This document shows, piece after piece, positions 43,836 to 55,726 of a stretch of DNA of 64,000 nucleotides. Source of the DNA: Amia ocellicauda (lineage: Eukaryota; Chordata; Actinopteri; Amiiformes; Amiidae); the NCBI RefSeq assembly GCF_036373705.1, contig NC_089863.1, positions 8,768,357-8,832,356 of the forward strand, in the 5' to 3' direction. Below the pieces are notes generated by a model. It was not told the origin of the DNA. It was given only the letters and a program-made list of their open reading frames with translations, and did no database searches. Every line of letters begins with the position of its first letter. Within the stretch, counting starts at the first letter, position 1. A program made the position numbers and the translations under genes.

Positions 43836-45674
43836 CTGAAACACACGGGGAGAACTTTGTTATTTGGACCACAGCTCCTATCGAAGGTTTAAACCCAGCG
43901 AACACATCTCATTCTGACAAAGTGGTGTGGTGTCGTCTGGTCATATTTTTGTATCTGAAAAATATGGCGCGAGGAATATGTTCTATTTCCCTGACCATAC
44001 AGTTTAATTACTTTTCCCTGTTTGTTATTGAATAATTATGTTGTTTGCATATTTTATAAGTCTCTGGAATGTATTTAATTATATTCATATATTTATTTAT
44101 ATATACTGTTCTTACCTTTTCCTTATATTCTCTGCATTTCATTTTTTGTGAATTCGTCTTGCTGGAATGTTGGTATATTAGTGTAACAATATTGTGCAAT
44201 GTTTTGACACCATCCTCTGGAGGCATATGTATGTGTTCACTTTATTATAGTCTTGTTTCAGTATTTTTTCAGGAAATTAGACACCCCCAATAGGTAAATA
44301 TAGTTTATTTTGGCCTAGATTCTCTTGATAAAGGGAACGATGACCTGGCCAAGAGGACGAGGCCATTGGAAATCCCCTCCCCCCCCACTAGGTGGACTGA
44401 GCCAAGCAGGTGCTGCAAGGGGTGGAGTCTTGGGTGGGGGAGGGAGGCAACGCAATGAATGCTGGGACATTGTGTGTGTTGCCAGATACTGCTGCCTGGT
44501 TGGGACGGAAGTCTTGCATGAATTTGGACTTGTCCTCCTACCGAACTTCTGTGTCAAACTCTGTATAGTTAGATTAGTATGCATTGTGGGCTACAAGCAA
44601 GGTAGTAGCAAACCCTGTTCAAGTAGGTAACAATGGGATTAAAACACAAACCAGGAGATACACTTGCTCTCCAGCACCAGGGCTCACCATGCCTGGATAA
44701 GAATAAGGATCTTATCAGACCCATAAGATACCCGTGTCCCTGTATGAAAGAACAGAGGCATTAAACAATTTTTTGGTTGACCTCCACTTCAAATTAACTG
44801 AATATGTAGAACTCACACGTTGTCTTAATGTGGGTACAAATATGTCAATCAGAAATAGGATATAGTATTGGGATATATTATAGAAAATTGAATTTACAAC
44901 AAAAATATGTAATTTCCCACTGTTCCTTCCAAGTTCATGGTGTTTTTTGATTCTTCCAAAAGATACCTCTGTTTAGATGACAGCTTTTGACTGTTTAATC
45001 TGGTCTGCCACCATTACTTTATTCACTGTAATGTGTAGGAACATGTTGATAGTGATGATGTCATATTGTGTATGTGTATTTCAGATTATTTTTAAACCAT
45101 ACGTCATCTGCAAAATAATAATACAAATATTATTATAATAGAAATCATATGAATTTTAAAAAACAAATTCAGATGTTTTGCAAATTTGTAATAGATTGAT
45201 TGTATGCTCTCATCCAGAAAAGGTTTGCTTGATGCAGCTTATGTTATTCAGTTTCAGTTATAACCTGTGCTGTCCCTGATGAGGTTATTATGATTATGAT
45301 TAAGATTATTATTATTATTCAGAAGACCCTTTTCCTGTAATAGTCAGGCTTTTTAATAAGGAATTGACAAGGAAAAGAATATTCAAACCTTTAAAATCAG
45401 AAGGATCAGAAGAAATGATCTCACAGAAGCACGATCTGACCACAAAGACCCTTTGATCTTTCCGTTACACTTCTGAGGATGCAACTACATTTGTTACAAT
45501 TGGTCATTGATATCAACGACTTCCATAAGTTCACATTGTACAAGAGTAGCGCCTGTCTGAAAGCTGTACTTGACCTCTGAAAGCCATTCTAACTGGAAAG
45601 CCTTGAGGATAGTTGCTCACTAGTTGCCTTCTGGATCTGGAAAGTATCAGGACAGCATTACAAGAAGCCCCTAC

Positions 45675-45962
45675 CTGTGGCTCATACATCCAGGGGTAAT
45701 CCACGCGCTTTTCCCCATCCGACTTCTTGAAGGTGTAGGCGGAATAGACCGGGATGTGTTTATGCGGGTCGTAGAGGGTCACAAAGCGTGGTTCGTTGGC
45801 ATAGCGCTGGCAGATTTTCTTTAGGTTCTGGTCTAGGATGCCAGCCGGAGGAGTGCCCTTGTATAGAAAATGTTTGCACTCCCTGAAATTCTCTACCACG
45901 CTGGCATGTGCCACCAAAACGTTGTACAAGGCTATGAGCAGAAAGCCAGCTGTCGGTTTCAT
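45675..45962 (-). CDS. ENDOD1-like secreted nuclease A, exon 1
   Basis: Starts at ATG 45962 with a signal peptide (MKPTAGFLLIALYNVLVAHA). The mature N-terminus has the family signature FLYKGTPPAG, then ICQRYANEPRFVTLYDPHKH and IPVYSAYTFKKSDGEKRVDY. It ends at CCACAG|GTAGGG in phase 0 after EPQ, the same break as in genes B and C. The intron is 1839 bp, the longest of the three. Signal peptide, splice sites and frame are all sound. Confidence 0.92.
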
Positions 45963-46020
45963 GGCTGCAGAGCTGCTGCCACCTCTTCTTCACTGTGAGC
46001 AGCAGGACCAGGAGAGAGAG

Positions 46021-46033
46021 ACTACTTAAAGAG
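46021..46033 (-). promoter_or_regulatory. TATA-like core promoter motif of nuclease gene A
   Basis: CTCTTTAAGTAGT on the minus strand, 59 nt upstream of the ATG. The same TTTAAGTAG word stands 48 nt upstream in gene C, and a variant (TTCAAGTAGT) in gene B. The placement suits a TATA-type box with a short leader. Confidence 0.5.
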
Positions 46034-46506
46034 TGAGGGAGTGCTACACTGATATTGATATTTAATATTCCCTTACTGGTATGCAAAGTAAGTAGGCCAG
46101 CTTGGATATGATTGGATGAGCACTCGACCAATCACACTGAGCTTCCCAGGGGAATCGGGAGAAACTGATGGGAGCTAGTGCAAGAGGGTGGACAAATGCT
46201 CCCATTTTACTTCCTACTTTTGATCCATCCTCAGTAATTTATGTTAATAATTTAATGGCTGGACACTTCATACAAAACTCCTGCCCATCAAAGGTTTTAG
46301 TGTGAATGGAGGTGTTTTACACCCAAAGCCGTGTAGGTTTATAAATAATTGAGAGACGCAACTTAGACGGTCAAGTAAGCCCTGCAAAAAGAAGACACAC
46401 AGGATGGAGCTAAAACACACCTAATCATATGTTTCATCTCCTCTTAAAAAAGGATCATTGGAATGTAGTCAGTCTATTAAAATGTTATATCGCTGAAATA
46501 AAAAAA

Positions 46507-46625
46507 TGGGTGGTTAGTCCTTGGCACCTGGGTTTGAGTCTGGTCTTGTGCCCTGTGTCCACCACTGTGCGCTGCAGCTTCCTGTGACCTTTCACGAGAT
46601 GAAGTTGCTGAAAATGGATGGATGA
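46507..46625 (+). repeat. tRNA-derived SINE
   Basis: GGGTGGTTAGTCCTTGGCAC followed by CTGGGTTTGAGTCTGG gives an A-box-like and a B-box-like stretch. A GGATGGATGA tail ends the unit, as SINE tails often do. Confidence 0.55.
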
Positions 46626-48570
46626 AATTAGAAAACAATTGTGCTACTACTTACATCTACTGCCACTCTATGGTATCTGGACATATCTTATAGAATGTTG
46701 AATTTAAGCAGAAATGTATATAATATAAAAAGTTCAGAGCTCTATAGCATGCAAATGTCACTGTGGTTAATTATTCATGTGACTGCAGGGCAGACTCCCA
46801 CTGCACCAGCCACATTTTAATAAGTAAACTGCACAGAGATAATTTTGTCAAAGGTCCCTCCTGTGATATCTATGGAAATGTAAGTGCAATGTGCGTCCCA
46901 CCATTAATAAAGCTTTTGTACTGTGCTGCAATGTGACTCTGCTGGATTAATTGTGATATCTTGGTTTTACATGCTATCAGTGAAAATGTTGGAGGTTTGT
47001 AGGTTCTGTCAAGCTGTGAAAGGTCAATGTGTCTTAATTTTGAAGAGAATGGTTTTCTTTTTCTTCTATTTTACTGAATACATTTTACATTATTTCCCCA
47101 ATTAAATTACCCTTTAAGGTGAAAAAAAAACAATAAATATTACAAATATATATCCTTCAAAAACACAGAAATACTGTAGTCTTAAAACTACAATACCTTT
47201 ACTATATCTTGTACATAAATAATTATGTTTTAGCATTGTTAGTGATGGCAGGCAAATGTTATTTTGATTGCTGTGTATTTTGGACTTTAGACCTGAAGTG
47301 AGTTTTCAGAGTTATTTATTATGTTTTGGCGTTAAGCACACTTTTTGAGTATAAGGTTTGTTTGTTTGTTTGCCCTGTATATGCCCTATGCAACAGTACA
47401 GATTTAACATTTATGTTGGAGATGCAAAAATTGTATTCTGCAATAACTTGTTAAACCTCAAATCTCATGTTGTTCAATACTAGGGATGTTGCTTGCCTCC
47501 CAAGGCAATTATACTTTTCTCTTATGTTTATCTTTCTATTTTATTTCCTATACTCTGCACTAAAGTACCATCACTGGGGAACCACATGAGCCAGTCTATA
47601 TTACAGCAACACGTAGCACGAATCCCCCACAGAAGTCCGACCACAGGGAAGAGACGAGAGAGTGAAGCTAGACAAGACAACTCGGGAGTCATCGTTGTCT
47701 GGCCCTGGCCAAGGGACAGCGACTTCAGTGAAGGGTCAGCTTTGCGCTGCAATCTAGACAGAAAAAGCTCTCAGAATGTGCTTCAGGATCTCAAAGATTT
47801 TAACTTCACACAGCGACTGGGGGGGCAGGCTCTCTGAATGTGCAGACATACTCTAATCTGTCAACATTTCTGGTCTCAAAAGACTCTTTCTATCTGTATC
47901 ATATTTTCAGGAGTCTTTTCACAGTGACGACCAAGAGACAATCAGTGATCGGAGTGTACAATCAAAGTGCCCGTGTCTGCAGGAAGTCCTGAGAGTATGT
48001 GCCACCTCTGGTCACTGCGCCAGCTGAACTTGTTGACTAACTAATTAGCACAGAAATCAAAGAAGTGACCAAACCAATTCCAGCAATGTAATGAGAGAAC
48101 GTTTCGGTATCAAAGCAATTGTAACATTACAATCCCTGCACTGGATGCACAGGCCTGTAGAACCCACAGTAAAGTTCCAAGAGATCATGCTACATGTAAT
48201 GTGTACACAGGTGCCATCATAATCAGGCAGAGGCCGAGGAGGAGAGAGAGTGCACTGTACAATCTGCTCTCTGCTGCTTCTGCATGGGAGGCTTTCAGTA
48301 TTCAGGAACAGATCGAGTCGGACAACACCCCTTTGTGTCAACGCGCTTACTGCAGATAGGCCTTTGGTGGCGTACACAATTATATGGCACAACATGCTAT
48401 CGGGGGATTCATGACTGCTGCAGGGAACCCAGTCCAACCCCAGCAGTTATGTACACGCATATAGGCATTACATGCATATTAAGCACATACAGGACTGTTA
48501 TCAGTAGAGAAAGTGAGAGCAGATGTCATACATGCAGGTAACAAATATATACATATTACATGCAGGTAAC

Positions 48571-48905
48571 AAAAATGTCCACTATAATTACACTATGGGA
48601 GGAATAGAACTGGATGAAGTAACGCATGAGAAAGACCTAGGAGTCTATGTGGACTCCTCACTTTCTCCATCCAAACAATGTGGGGAAGCAATAAAAAAGG
48701 CAAAAACAATGTTAGGGTATATTGTCAAAAGTGTAGAATTGAGAACAAGGGCAGTGATGTTCAGACTGTACAATGCACTAGTTAGAGCTCATCTGGATAC
48801 TGTGTGCAGTTCTGGGCTCCACACTTCAAGAAAGATATCGCTGCTCTAGAGGCAGTTCAGAGGAGAGCAACCAGACTTATTCCAGGTCTGAAGGGAATGT
48901 CCTAA
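48571..48905 (+). pseudogene. LINE 3' fragment, copy 1
   Basis: End of a non-LTR retrotransposon polyprotein, downstream of the reverse transcriptase core. MGGIELDEVTHEKDLGVYVD and [20 protein letters not shown] are in one frame. [20 protein letters not shown] follows in the next frame, through [14 protein letters not shown] one-base deletion within CATCTGGATACTG explains the shift. There is no reverse transcriptase here. Confidence 0.85.
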
Positions 48906-49211
48906 AGAGAGATTGTTTTTTGTTTTTTAATAATCATCATCAGAATAAGTTTTGAGTTTTGATATTTCACTACACAGCTTTCAAGGTGTAGCTTACAGTC
49001 TGAGATCTTTTCAGTTGCAGTTCAGTCTCAAACATGTTGTTGCATCCAGGGACATAAGTTTAGTTCAGAATCAGGTTGGACACTGTCAATATTGGGGGGG
49101 ACATGTCTACGCCTATGGAGCCAGGCATACAAAACTGCGGGGAACAATTTAACATTCTCTTAACATTGGAGGTGACGCTTCCTCCCTGTCCCACCCTAAG
49201 CCTATGGTTGC

Positions 49212-49262
49212 ATCTCTCATGGGCTCAAGTCCTGTTGAACGGGATCAACAAATACAGGTCCC
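49212..49262 (+). repeat. Detached end of dispersed repeat, copy 2
   Basis: CAAGTCCTGTTGAACGGGAT through CCTTGGTTCC matches the minus strand of 39186-39232. The body of this copy resumes at 49997. Confidence 0.7.
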
Positions 49263-49996
49263 TTGGTTCCACAGTTGTGCCAACTATGTATGAATCTACA
49301 CATCTTTCATAACCAGAGACATAAGAATAATGTTATTTACAATAATTAAGTAAATAATGGTACCAAATAAGTAGTAAAGAGCTCACACAAACATGGAAAT
49401 CCTGCACTGTTTTTTTATTTGATTTGGAATTCACCAAAGTGCAATCCTGTCACCAAGTGCATTCGTATGTTTTTAATTGGGCAGTTAGGATTCACTCGTG
49501 GCCTAAGTCTACATGCTCAAATCTACCATTACAAAAAATTAACTTCAATAAATTACAGATAGTGCCCACAGAGACGTTTCTGCATTCTCTGTTTCCTCAG
49601 GAGGCTCCCGTGACCCTCGTTTAGGAATACAAACAGCTCTTGAGAAGATAGGAAGGTGAATTCCAGATTGTTTTAAGCTGCTTTTAAACTGCAAAGGTTA
49701 TAGTCAAGTCCATTTTATCATTCTCATGCTAGATTTGTGCGAGTGTAAAGAACACCCCAGGACCCGCAGTATACATATGTATCCAGCTCCCCAGCCCACA
49801 ACCCACAACCCCCACGACTTTCCTCCCTCCCCTGCTCATGAACACGCCAAGGTGTAATCACACCTACAATTGACAGCAACACGTAGCACGTAGGGAAATA
49901 ATTAACTACATGACGTTTATGCTTTGCACACTCCAGCCCTAAGACAAAACAACTGAAAAAGCCCTTTATGATTTGCCAACCTCAAGAGAGAACTTC

Positions 49997-50338
49997 AGAT
50001 GTAGATGCAGATGCAGATTAAACTTCAAAACAACCATACTTGTCCCCAGGTTAAGAGAACTCGCAAAGGTCTTTCATCTCTTCCATTGGCTATGTTTCAA
50101 TAGATTGTGGTCAGATGCAGCAGCACAATTGTCTTCTTGCCTGTGGTTTTCTTGGCCTGTTTTTCTGTGTTGCTGTCTGTGGGCTGGAGCACAGTTTGTC
50201 ACTTGAGACAGTGTGATCTTGCAGAGATGCTGATCTGTTCAAGGTGCTCTAGAACATTATACATTTTGATTCACGTACACCAACACATGCAGAGAAAGCA
50301 AGACCATTTAATTGTTTTTATAAGGTCTTCATAAAAAT
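49997..50338 (+). repeat. Dispersed repeat, copy 2 (body)
   Basis: Inverse-complement match of 38854-39186 at high identity by eye. It abuts the LINE fragment that starts at about 50334. Confidence 0.8.
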
Positions 50339-50870
50339 GTCCACTGTAATTATGGGAGGAATAAAACTGGAATGTATGGGAAAGACCTAGGAGTTTATGT
50401 GAACTCATCACTTTCCCCATAAAATGTGGGGAAGCAATAAAAAAGACAAACACAATGTTAGGGTATATTGTCAAAAGTGTAGAATTGAGAACAAGTGCAG
50501 TGATGTTCAGACTGTACAATGCACTAGTTAGAGCTCATCTGGATACTGTGGACAGTTCTGGGCTCCACACTTCAAGAAAGATATCGCTGCTCTAGTGGCA
50601 GTTCAGAAGAGAGCAACCAGACTTATTCCAGGTCTGAAGGGAAAGTCCTACTGAGAGACTGAGGACCTGAACCTTTTCACCCTGGAACAGAGGAGACTAC
50701 GTGGGGACTTGATCCAAGTCTTCAAAATCATGAAAGGCATCGACCACATCAAACCAGAGGAGCTTTTCCAGATCAGCAGGGACACTTGGTGTGATGTGGT
50801 TGAAGCTGAAAATTTGGGAACATTTACAAATAGACTGGATAGGATCCTTGGATCACTTAGTTATTAATGA
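50334..50870 (+). pseudogene. LINE 3' fragment, copy 2
   Basis: Same region as copy 1, continuing further to the 3' end: FTLEQRRLRGDLIQVFKIMK-like sequence, IKPEELFQISRD, then after an internal deletion AENLGTFTNRLDRILGSL-like sequence and stops. It shares the one-base deletion in CATCTGGATACTG with copy 1. Confidence 0.85.
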
Positions 50871-51334
50871 ACATTAATTATTTCATCTGGTAACATTGCC
50901 AGTTCGTAGTTCAATCGTATTGGCTTTGCCAAGTATGGTTTGAGAATATATTCTCAATATTCTATGATTGGGGCACAGTAACGTTGTATGGATCTTTTAG
51001 AGGTCCATTTCTGGAACTGCATTTCAAGTGCCTTTGCAGTACTTTTCATGCATATTCACTTTATTGTGAAGTAACACAATGTTACTTTTTAAAGCTGGGA
51101 TGTGAGATTTGTGTTGTATCAAACCACAATCTCTTGAGTCACACTTGCTCGACTCCCTTGAAGTCTCAATTACAATGAAGTTTCATTTCCTGTCTGAGGG
51201 TCCCTGCTTTCGCCCACCGTCTCTGTCGTCTGTTTCAATACTTTCAAAGTGCTAGTATAAGTGCAGGAGTTACAAGTTTATAGCTTTTAGGAGCATTAAA
51301 TCTTCTCATCAGCGCTTGCTGCAGAAAACTGCAA

Positions 51335-51600
51335 ACCCTGGAACAGAGGAGACTACGTGGGGACTTGATTCAAGTCTTCAAAATCATGAAAGGCTTCGAC
51401 CACATCAAACCAGAGGAGCTTTTCCAGATCAGCAGGGACACACGCACCCGGGGACATAAATGGAAATTGGGCTTCAAGGCATTCAAGATGGAAAACAGGA
51501 GACACTTCTTCACACAGAGAGCCGTCACAATCTGAACAAACTCCCCAGTGATGTGGTAGAAGCTGAAAATTTGGGAACATTTAAAAATAGACTGGCAGGC
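51335..51600 (+). pseudogene. LINE 3' fragment, copy 3
   Basis: Starts at LEQRRLRGDLIQVFKIMKGF and continues through IKPEELFQISRDTRTRGHKW and RRHFFTQRAVT. A stop follows, then LPSDVVEAENLGTFKNRL. It is the segment deleted from copy 2 plus flanks. It is truncated at its 5' end. Confidence 0.85.
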
Positions 51601-54200
51601 TGCCATCTAGGAATGGCACAGTCCATGTGTTGAGTGCGCGACACGGAAACGAGGTACACAAGAACAAGCCGAGCTGGGCAGACCAGAGCCTCCTTCCCAG
51701 GGTGCCTCTGAATATATCCCACTGGCCCTTTGCCTAGTCTTTCAAACTCAGTTTTAGTTCTGTGGACTCCGAATACACCAGGCATAAGTCACACCAATGA
51801 CCCCTCTAGAAATTGAGCCCATGATGATATACAATATCAATACAATCAATAAAAAGTTGATCAGCATTTAAAAATCACACATCAATATGATCAATAATGA
51901 AATCCAGTACCTGTAAAACACACAGGCCTGAGTACACTGAGGCTTTGGAGCCCCTACTGGTCTTCTCTTCTCAGTTACAACTGGAAAACCCCTCTCACTC
52001 CTGATCCAGAGCTGTTGGACCAAGACGCCATTAGTGTTAGCAGTGACGTTCGGGAATTGGGTGCATGTTCATCGCATTGGATTGCTTTGGTGATCTGTAA
52101 AATATAACCCAACAGCACAAAGCAGACAGTCACTGTTCATGTGCATTATCCAGTGAAATAAGGTTGTGTTGAAACTGAGGTGTGTGCTTGTGACAGCTTT
52201 GCAATGGGAAGCATCAGTGAGAATGTGTAAGAGCTTGGGCTGTGGTGGGTTTACAGAAAATGCATATGAATCAACCGAGGTGATCACACTTCTATCTTGG
52301 TGTTTATCGACGTATGGTAATATGGCTTTGGTATTCTAATATTAACACAGTAACCACAAGAACAGCTGTCAAGCTAAAACTTGCAGACATGTTTTGAGAA
52401 GAATAGGCAGCGATGGAGGGCCAGTCCACAATCTGTGAGAAAAAAAATATAATCGGTGGAATTAGCCCAGATACAAAAATAGTCTGTCAGTATTGTGTCA
52501 GTACTTGCTTGGGGGGAGAAGACTGATTCATCAAGAGATGAATGCTCTACAGAGAATCATAGTGAGGGAACTGCTTTAACTAACCAAAAGTGTACCCTTT
52601 TTCCATGACAAAGACTAAGCTGTGTAAATTGCATATAATAACATCGACCCAGCATAAAACAAGATGGCATCAGTCTATCTCCAGATTCATTAAATTATTG
52701 GATGCAAGGGGAAATTATTATTGCCTCACATCTACAGTGTAACACTCACAGTTTTGTGTTTTGTGACATTCAATAAAACTTCAGTTTTCATGCTGAGTTC
52801 TGTGCTAATGAAAAAAGCAACATAATAAGTCAAATAAGTCTTTCAAAAAGAGTCATACATTTTTGTAAAATGTTTGTTTTCATCTTTTAAAATCAGGGAA
52901 TTTGAATCTAAAATGATATTACCATGTAGAAGTACAGAACCATCACCATAAAATGTCATTCATTCTGCCAGTGCACTGTCCAAAATGTCACATTATATAC
53001 TAGTGAGGGATCAATTACAGCCCTGCTTTCTCCCCAGCAATTTGAAACAAGATGTAGTCTAAACATTAACCCCAACGTAAGATAATAATACATAAACTAA
53101 TAGTTAAACCATGAAAAAACTTAAATTGTTAATTACAAATGATTAACATAGTATGATATAGGACAGGATATATTTATAGGTGTTGTGCAGCTGAAATTAT
53201 TCACACCCTTCATTTCAAATGATACCTGGTAATCTACTCTTATTTATCAATGCTAATTTGCGCGTGGGGGAAACAATAATGCCCAAATAATTGGACTCAG
53301 GTAAGAGGCTTGTGACGTTCAGACTGATGATATTTTTTTCAAGAACCCCTATTTTTAATTATGAATGTTTAAATAACCGTACACAATAAAGTATGGACTG
53401 TGGAAAACCTTAACCAATTTACCCTGGCCCAGAGCTGTTGGGATACATTTTTACTGACCAGTCCCATCAATAATATTGCAGATACACGAACCTGTCCAGT
53501 AAAACAGTAGTCTGTGTGATATCAGAGGAGCCGATTGATTTTGAACATTTTAACATGATTTGTTTATTTCAATATTCTATGCCACGTTTGAGTTCTATTT
53601 AGGTGTGTGATAATCAAACTGATTTGGGAAGTGGGAACTTTTTTAACCATAATGGGAGAAGAATATCGTGGTCCTCTTTGAATCTGTTGTTTTTATGAAG
53701 GGGAAATCAGATGAATAAATACATGTATACCAAGAGTTGGGTTGTTAAAGACACCTTTATTATAGTTGAAGTGAGTGAGACAACTTGCATTATGTTTAAA
53801 CATATTTGGTGGTGTTTCAGTGAGGGCAAAGACTGATGCTTCTATGACATGTCACATTTTACATACAGAAGTATAATAGTTTGCAACAGAACTGCATACG
53901 TAAACATAATCTGTCATTATTGTATCAAATGACATTCTTTGTTGGGGAGAAGGAGTTATTTAGGAGAAACACATGTAAATGCTTGCAAAAGAAAAAAAAA
54001 AACACTTTAGTTCTAGAATATAGCATTTTTTATTATTGTTCCTTTCTTTCTTTCTTTCAAATAGTATTACTTAAAACAGCTTTAAGGTTATAATACACTC
54101 ATAACAGTTAAAAAAAAATGTTTAACAAGATTGGAGAGAATCTATCTGGGGAGAAGATTCAATTAGAGTAAATTGGACTCAACAAGATGCAGCAAACCCT
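51601..54200. other. Intergenic region, nothing recognised
   Basis: AT-rich sequence without recognised exon or repeat. A minus-strand AATAAA near 54027 may serve gene B, 174 nt after its stop. Confidence 0.45.
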
Positions 54201-54773
54201 TCATGGGATGCAGTCTCTGTAGAAAATCTGGAAATTTTTGTCAACGAAGGTTATGCTTTTTAGGATGTTTTCCAGTTTCTTGACCGTCAACTCGACCACG
54301 TGGTTGTTCACCCGGTCATTCAGGCCGTACGCGGCGAACGCGGGGAACTTGTACCTCTCGCTATAGGGGGCGTTTCTATCGTAGTTAGTGCAACAGTAGG
54401 CCGACCACATATACGTGGGGATGGCCACCCTGTCAAAATTATTCCTTCGGATCATGTTCCCCGAAGTCGTCACCCCCGTTACAACATAAGCCGTGCCTCG
54501 GCAGTAGTTATTGAGCCTCTGCCTAATAATGTCCTCGTGGCGAGACCAGGGGCCGATATTGAACTCCCTGACTTGGGGCACGACGTTGGTGAGAGTGTAT
54601 GTGGCGGCTTTGTCGTCTGGGTCTGCTTGGTGAGGGTCCGGGTTCAGGTGGCCCCTTTCGAAGGAGACCGCGTTGCCGTAGTCCTCCAGGACCGCCTGCG
54701 TGTCCTCGAAGTTCTGGTGCACATTGCCACGGGGGAACGGCTGCATCTCGTCTTTCCCTGCAGCCGAGGCCAG
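54201..54773 (-). CDS. ENDOD1-like secreted nuclease B, exon 2 (catalytic half)
   Basis: 573 nt, the same length as exon 2 of gene A, after GGTTCAG| and ending in TGA. With exon 1 from ATG 55657 the product is 288 residues. Active-site positions are conserved: Arg138 and His140 in FERGHLNPD, Asn161 in TNVVPQ, Asn170 in FNIGPW, Glu178. The exon is much richer in G and C than its surroundings. It is very close to gene A in sequence, differing mainly in the linker after the splice site and in the last 30 residues. Predicted active, secreted, acting on DNA or RNA outside the cell or in the secretory path. Confidence 0.92.
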   Translation of the reverse strand: MASAAGKDEMQPFPRGNVHQNFEDTQAVLEDYGNAVSFERGHLNPDPHQADPDDKAATYTLTNVVPQVREFNIGPWSRHEDIIRQRLNNYCRGTAYVVTGVTTSGNMIRRNNFDRVAIPTYMWSAYCCTNYDRNAPYSERYKFPAFAAYGLNDRVNNHVVELTVKKLENILKSITFVDKNFQIFYRDCIP

Positions 54774-55198
54774 CTGAACCAATGGCAAGGAAGAGGTTAA
54801 ACACCCACACAGCTGAGACACTCTGCAGTCGAGAAACTGAAAGACCCTAATATGGACTCGGAGGGGTTGATGTTCATAGAGGGTTCAGTGGATATATAGA
54901 AATAATCATCATGATGAAAAAAAATGATACGTGACTCCTTCAGCTACCTGACATGGGGAAATACTGAAATAGCCCCCTATAATTTGTTAATAATAATAAT
55001 CTCACTATGTACTCACAGCACTATTTGTGGATTGAATTGTAATGTGACTTGAATTCATAGACAAAATCATGAAACCTATCTAATTTCATCTAATGTATCT
55101 AAAAAGCACTGAAGCTACATACAATATTATAAAAATTGGGCAAGAAAGATATGTGTGATAGCATGAAAGAACTATTGATAACGATTTTAACCAGGAGA

Positions 55199-55233
55199 GA
55201 AGACTTAATACTACTACTACCATTACTACTACA

Positions 55234-55264
<31 letters not shown>

Positions 55265-55282
55265 ATAATAATAATAATAATA

Positions 55283-55351
<69 letters not shown>
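55199..55351. repeat. Compound (CTA)n/(AAT)n microsatellite in nuclease B intron
   Basis: About 20 CTA-type and 29 AAT-type units. It ends 12 nt from the exon 1 donor. Confidence 0.97.
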
Positions 55352-55355
<4 letters not shown>

Positions 55356-55363
55356 CTAGGTAC

Positions 55364-55657
55364 CTGAGGCTCGTACATCCACGGCACATCTACTCGCTTG
55401 ACACCATCAGACCTCTTGAAGGTGTAGGCGGAATAGACGGGGATGTGGTCCACGGTGTCGTACAGCGTGGCAAAGCGGGGTTTGCTCTCGAAGCGCTGGC
55501 AGATCTTTTTCAAGGAATGGTCCTCCAGCCCCACAGGGGGGGTCCCCTTGTACAGAAACTTCTTGCACTCCTCGAAGCTCTCCCCCACGCTGGCTTTGAC
55601 CACTACGAACAGATGGAGAGCCAGGAGCAGCGACACAAGGGTGCAGGAGCACTTCAT
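55364..55657 (-). CDS. ENDOD1-like secreted nuclease B, exon 1
   Basis: The ATG at 55657 is preferred over an in-frame ATG at 55675. It gives a signal peptide directly (MKCSCTLVSLLLALHLFVVV), lines up with the starts of genes A and C, and lies at the same distance from the shared promoter motif. FLYKGTPPVG, ICQRFESKPRFATLYD and IPVYSAYTFKRSDGVKRVDV are visible. It ends at CCTCAG|GTACCT, phase 0. An (AAT)n tract begins only 12 nt inside the intron. The intron is 590 bp. Confidence 0.9.
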
Positions 55658-55710
55658 GTCTGAGCACGTAGTCATCTCTCTCTCTCTTGAGAACTGATCG
55701 TCAAGGACAG

Positions 55711-55726
55711 ACTACTTGAATTATAA
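55711..55726 (-). promoter_or_regulatory. Core promoter motif of nuclease gene B
   Basis: The minus strand reads TATAATTCAAGTAGT, a variant of TTTAAGTAG in genes A and C, 54 nt upstream of the ATG at 55657. Confidence 0.4.

Larger units (their letters stand above)
45963..48570. other. Upstream region of nuclease gene A; SINE head; otherwise nothing recognised
   Basis: The promoter motif is at 46021-46033 and a tRNA-type SINE at 46507-46625. A 114-codon open frame at 47493 has no motif I recognise and no supporting splice context. No other gene signal is seen. Confidence 0.45.

Noticed and set aside
44325-44630. 101-codon Gly-rich open frame in the intron of nuclease A
   Set aside because: Short GC-rich patch in an intron; no family match or splice support.
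47493-47837. 114-codon open frame with a hydrophobic start
   Set aside because: The start resembles a signal peptide but there is no downstream domain, and its composition is not gene-like.
54300-54800. 166-codon open frame on the plus strand opposite nuclease B exon 2
   Set aside because: Antisense of a real exon whose sense frame has a full family match and catalytic motifs.
55086-55389. Poly-Leu, poly-Ile and poly-Tyr open frames
   Set aside because: They are translations of the (AAT)n/(CTA)n microsatellite.
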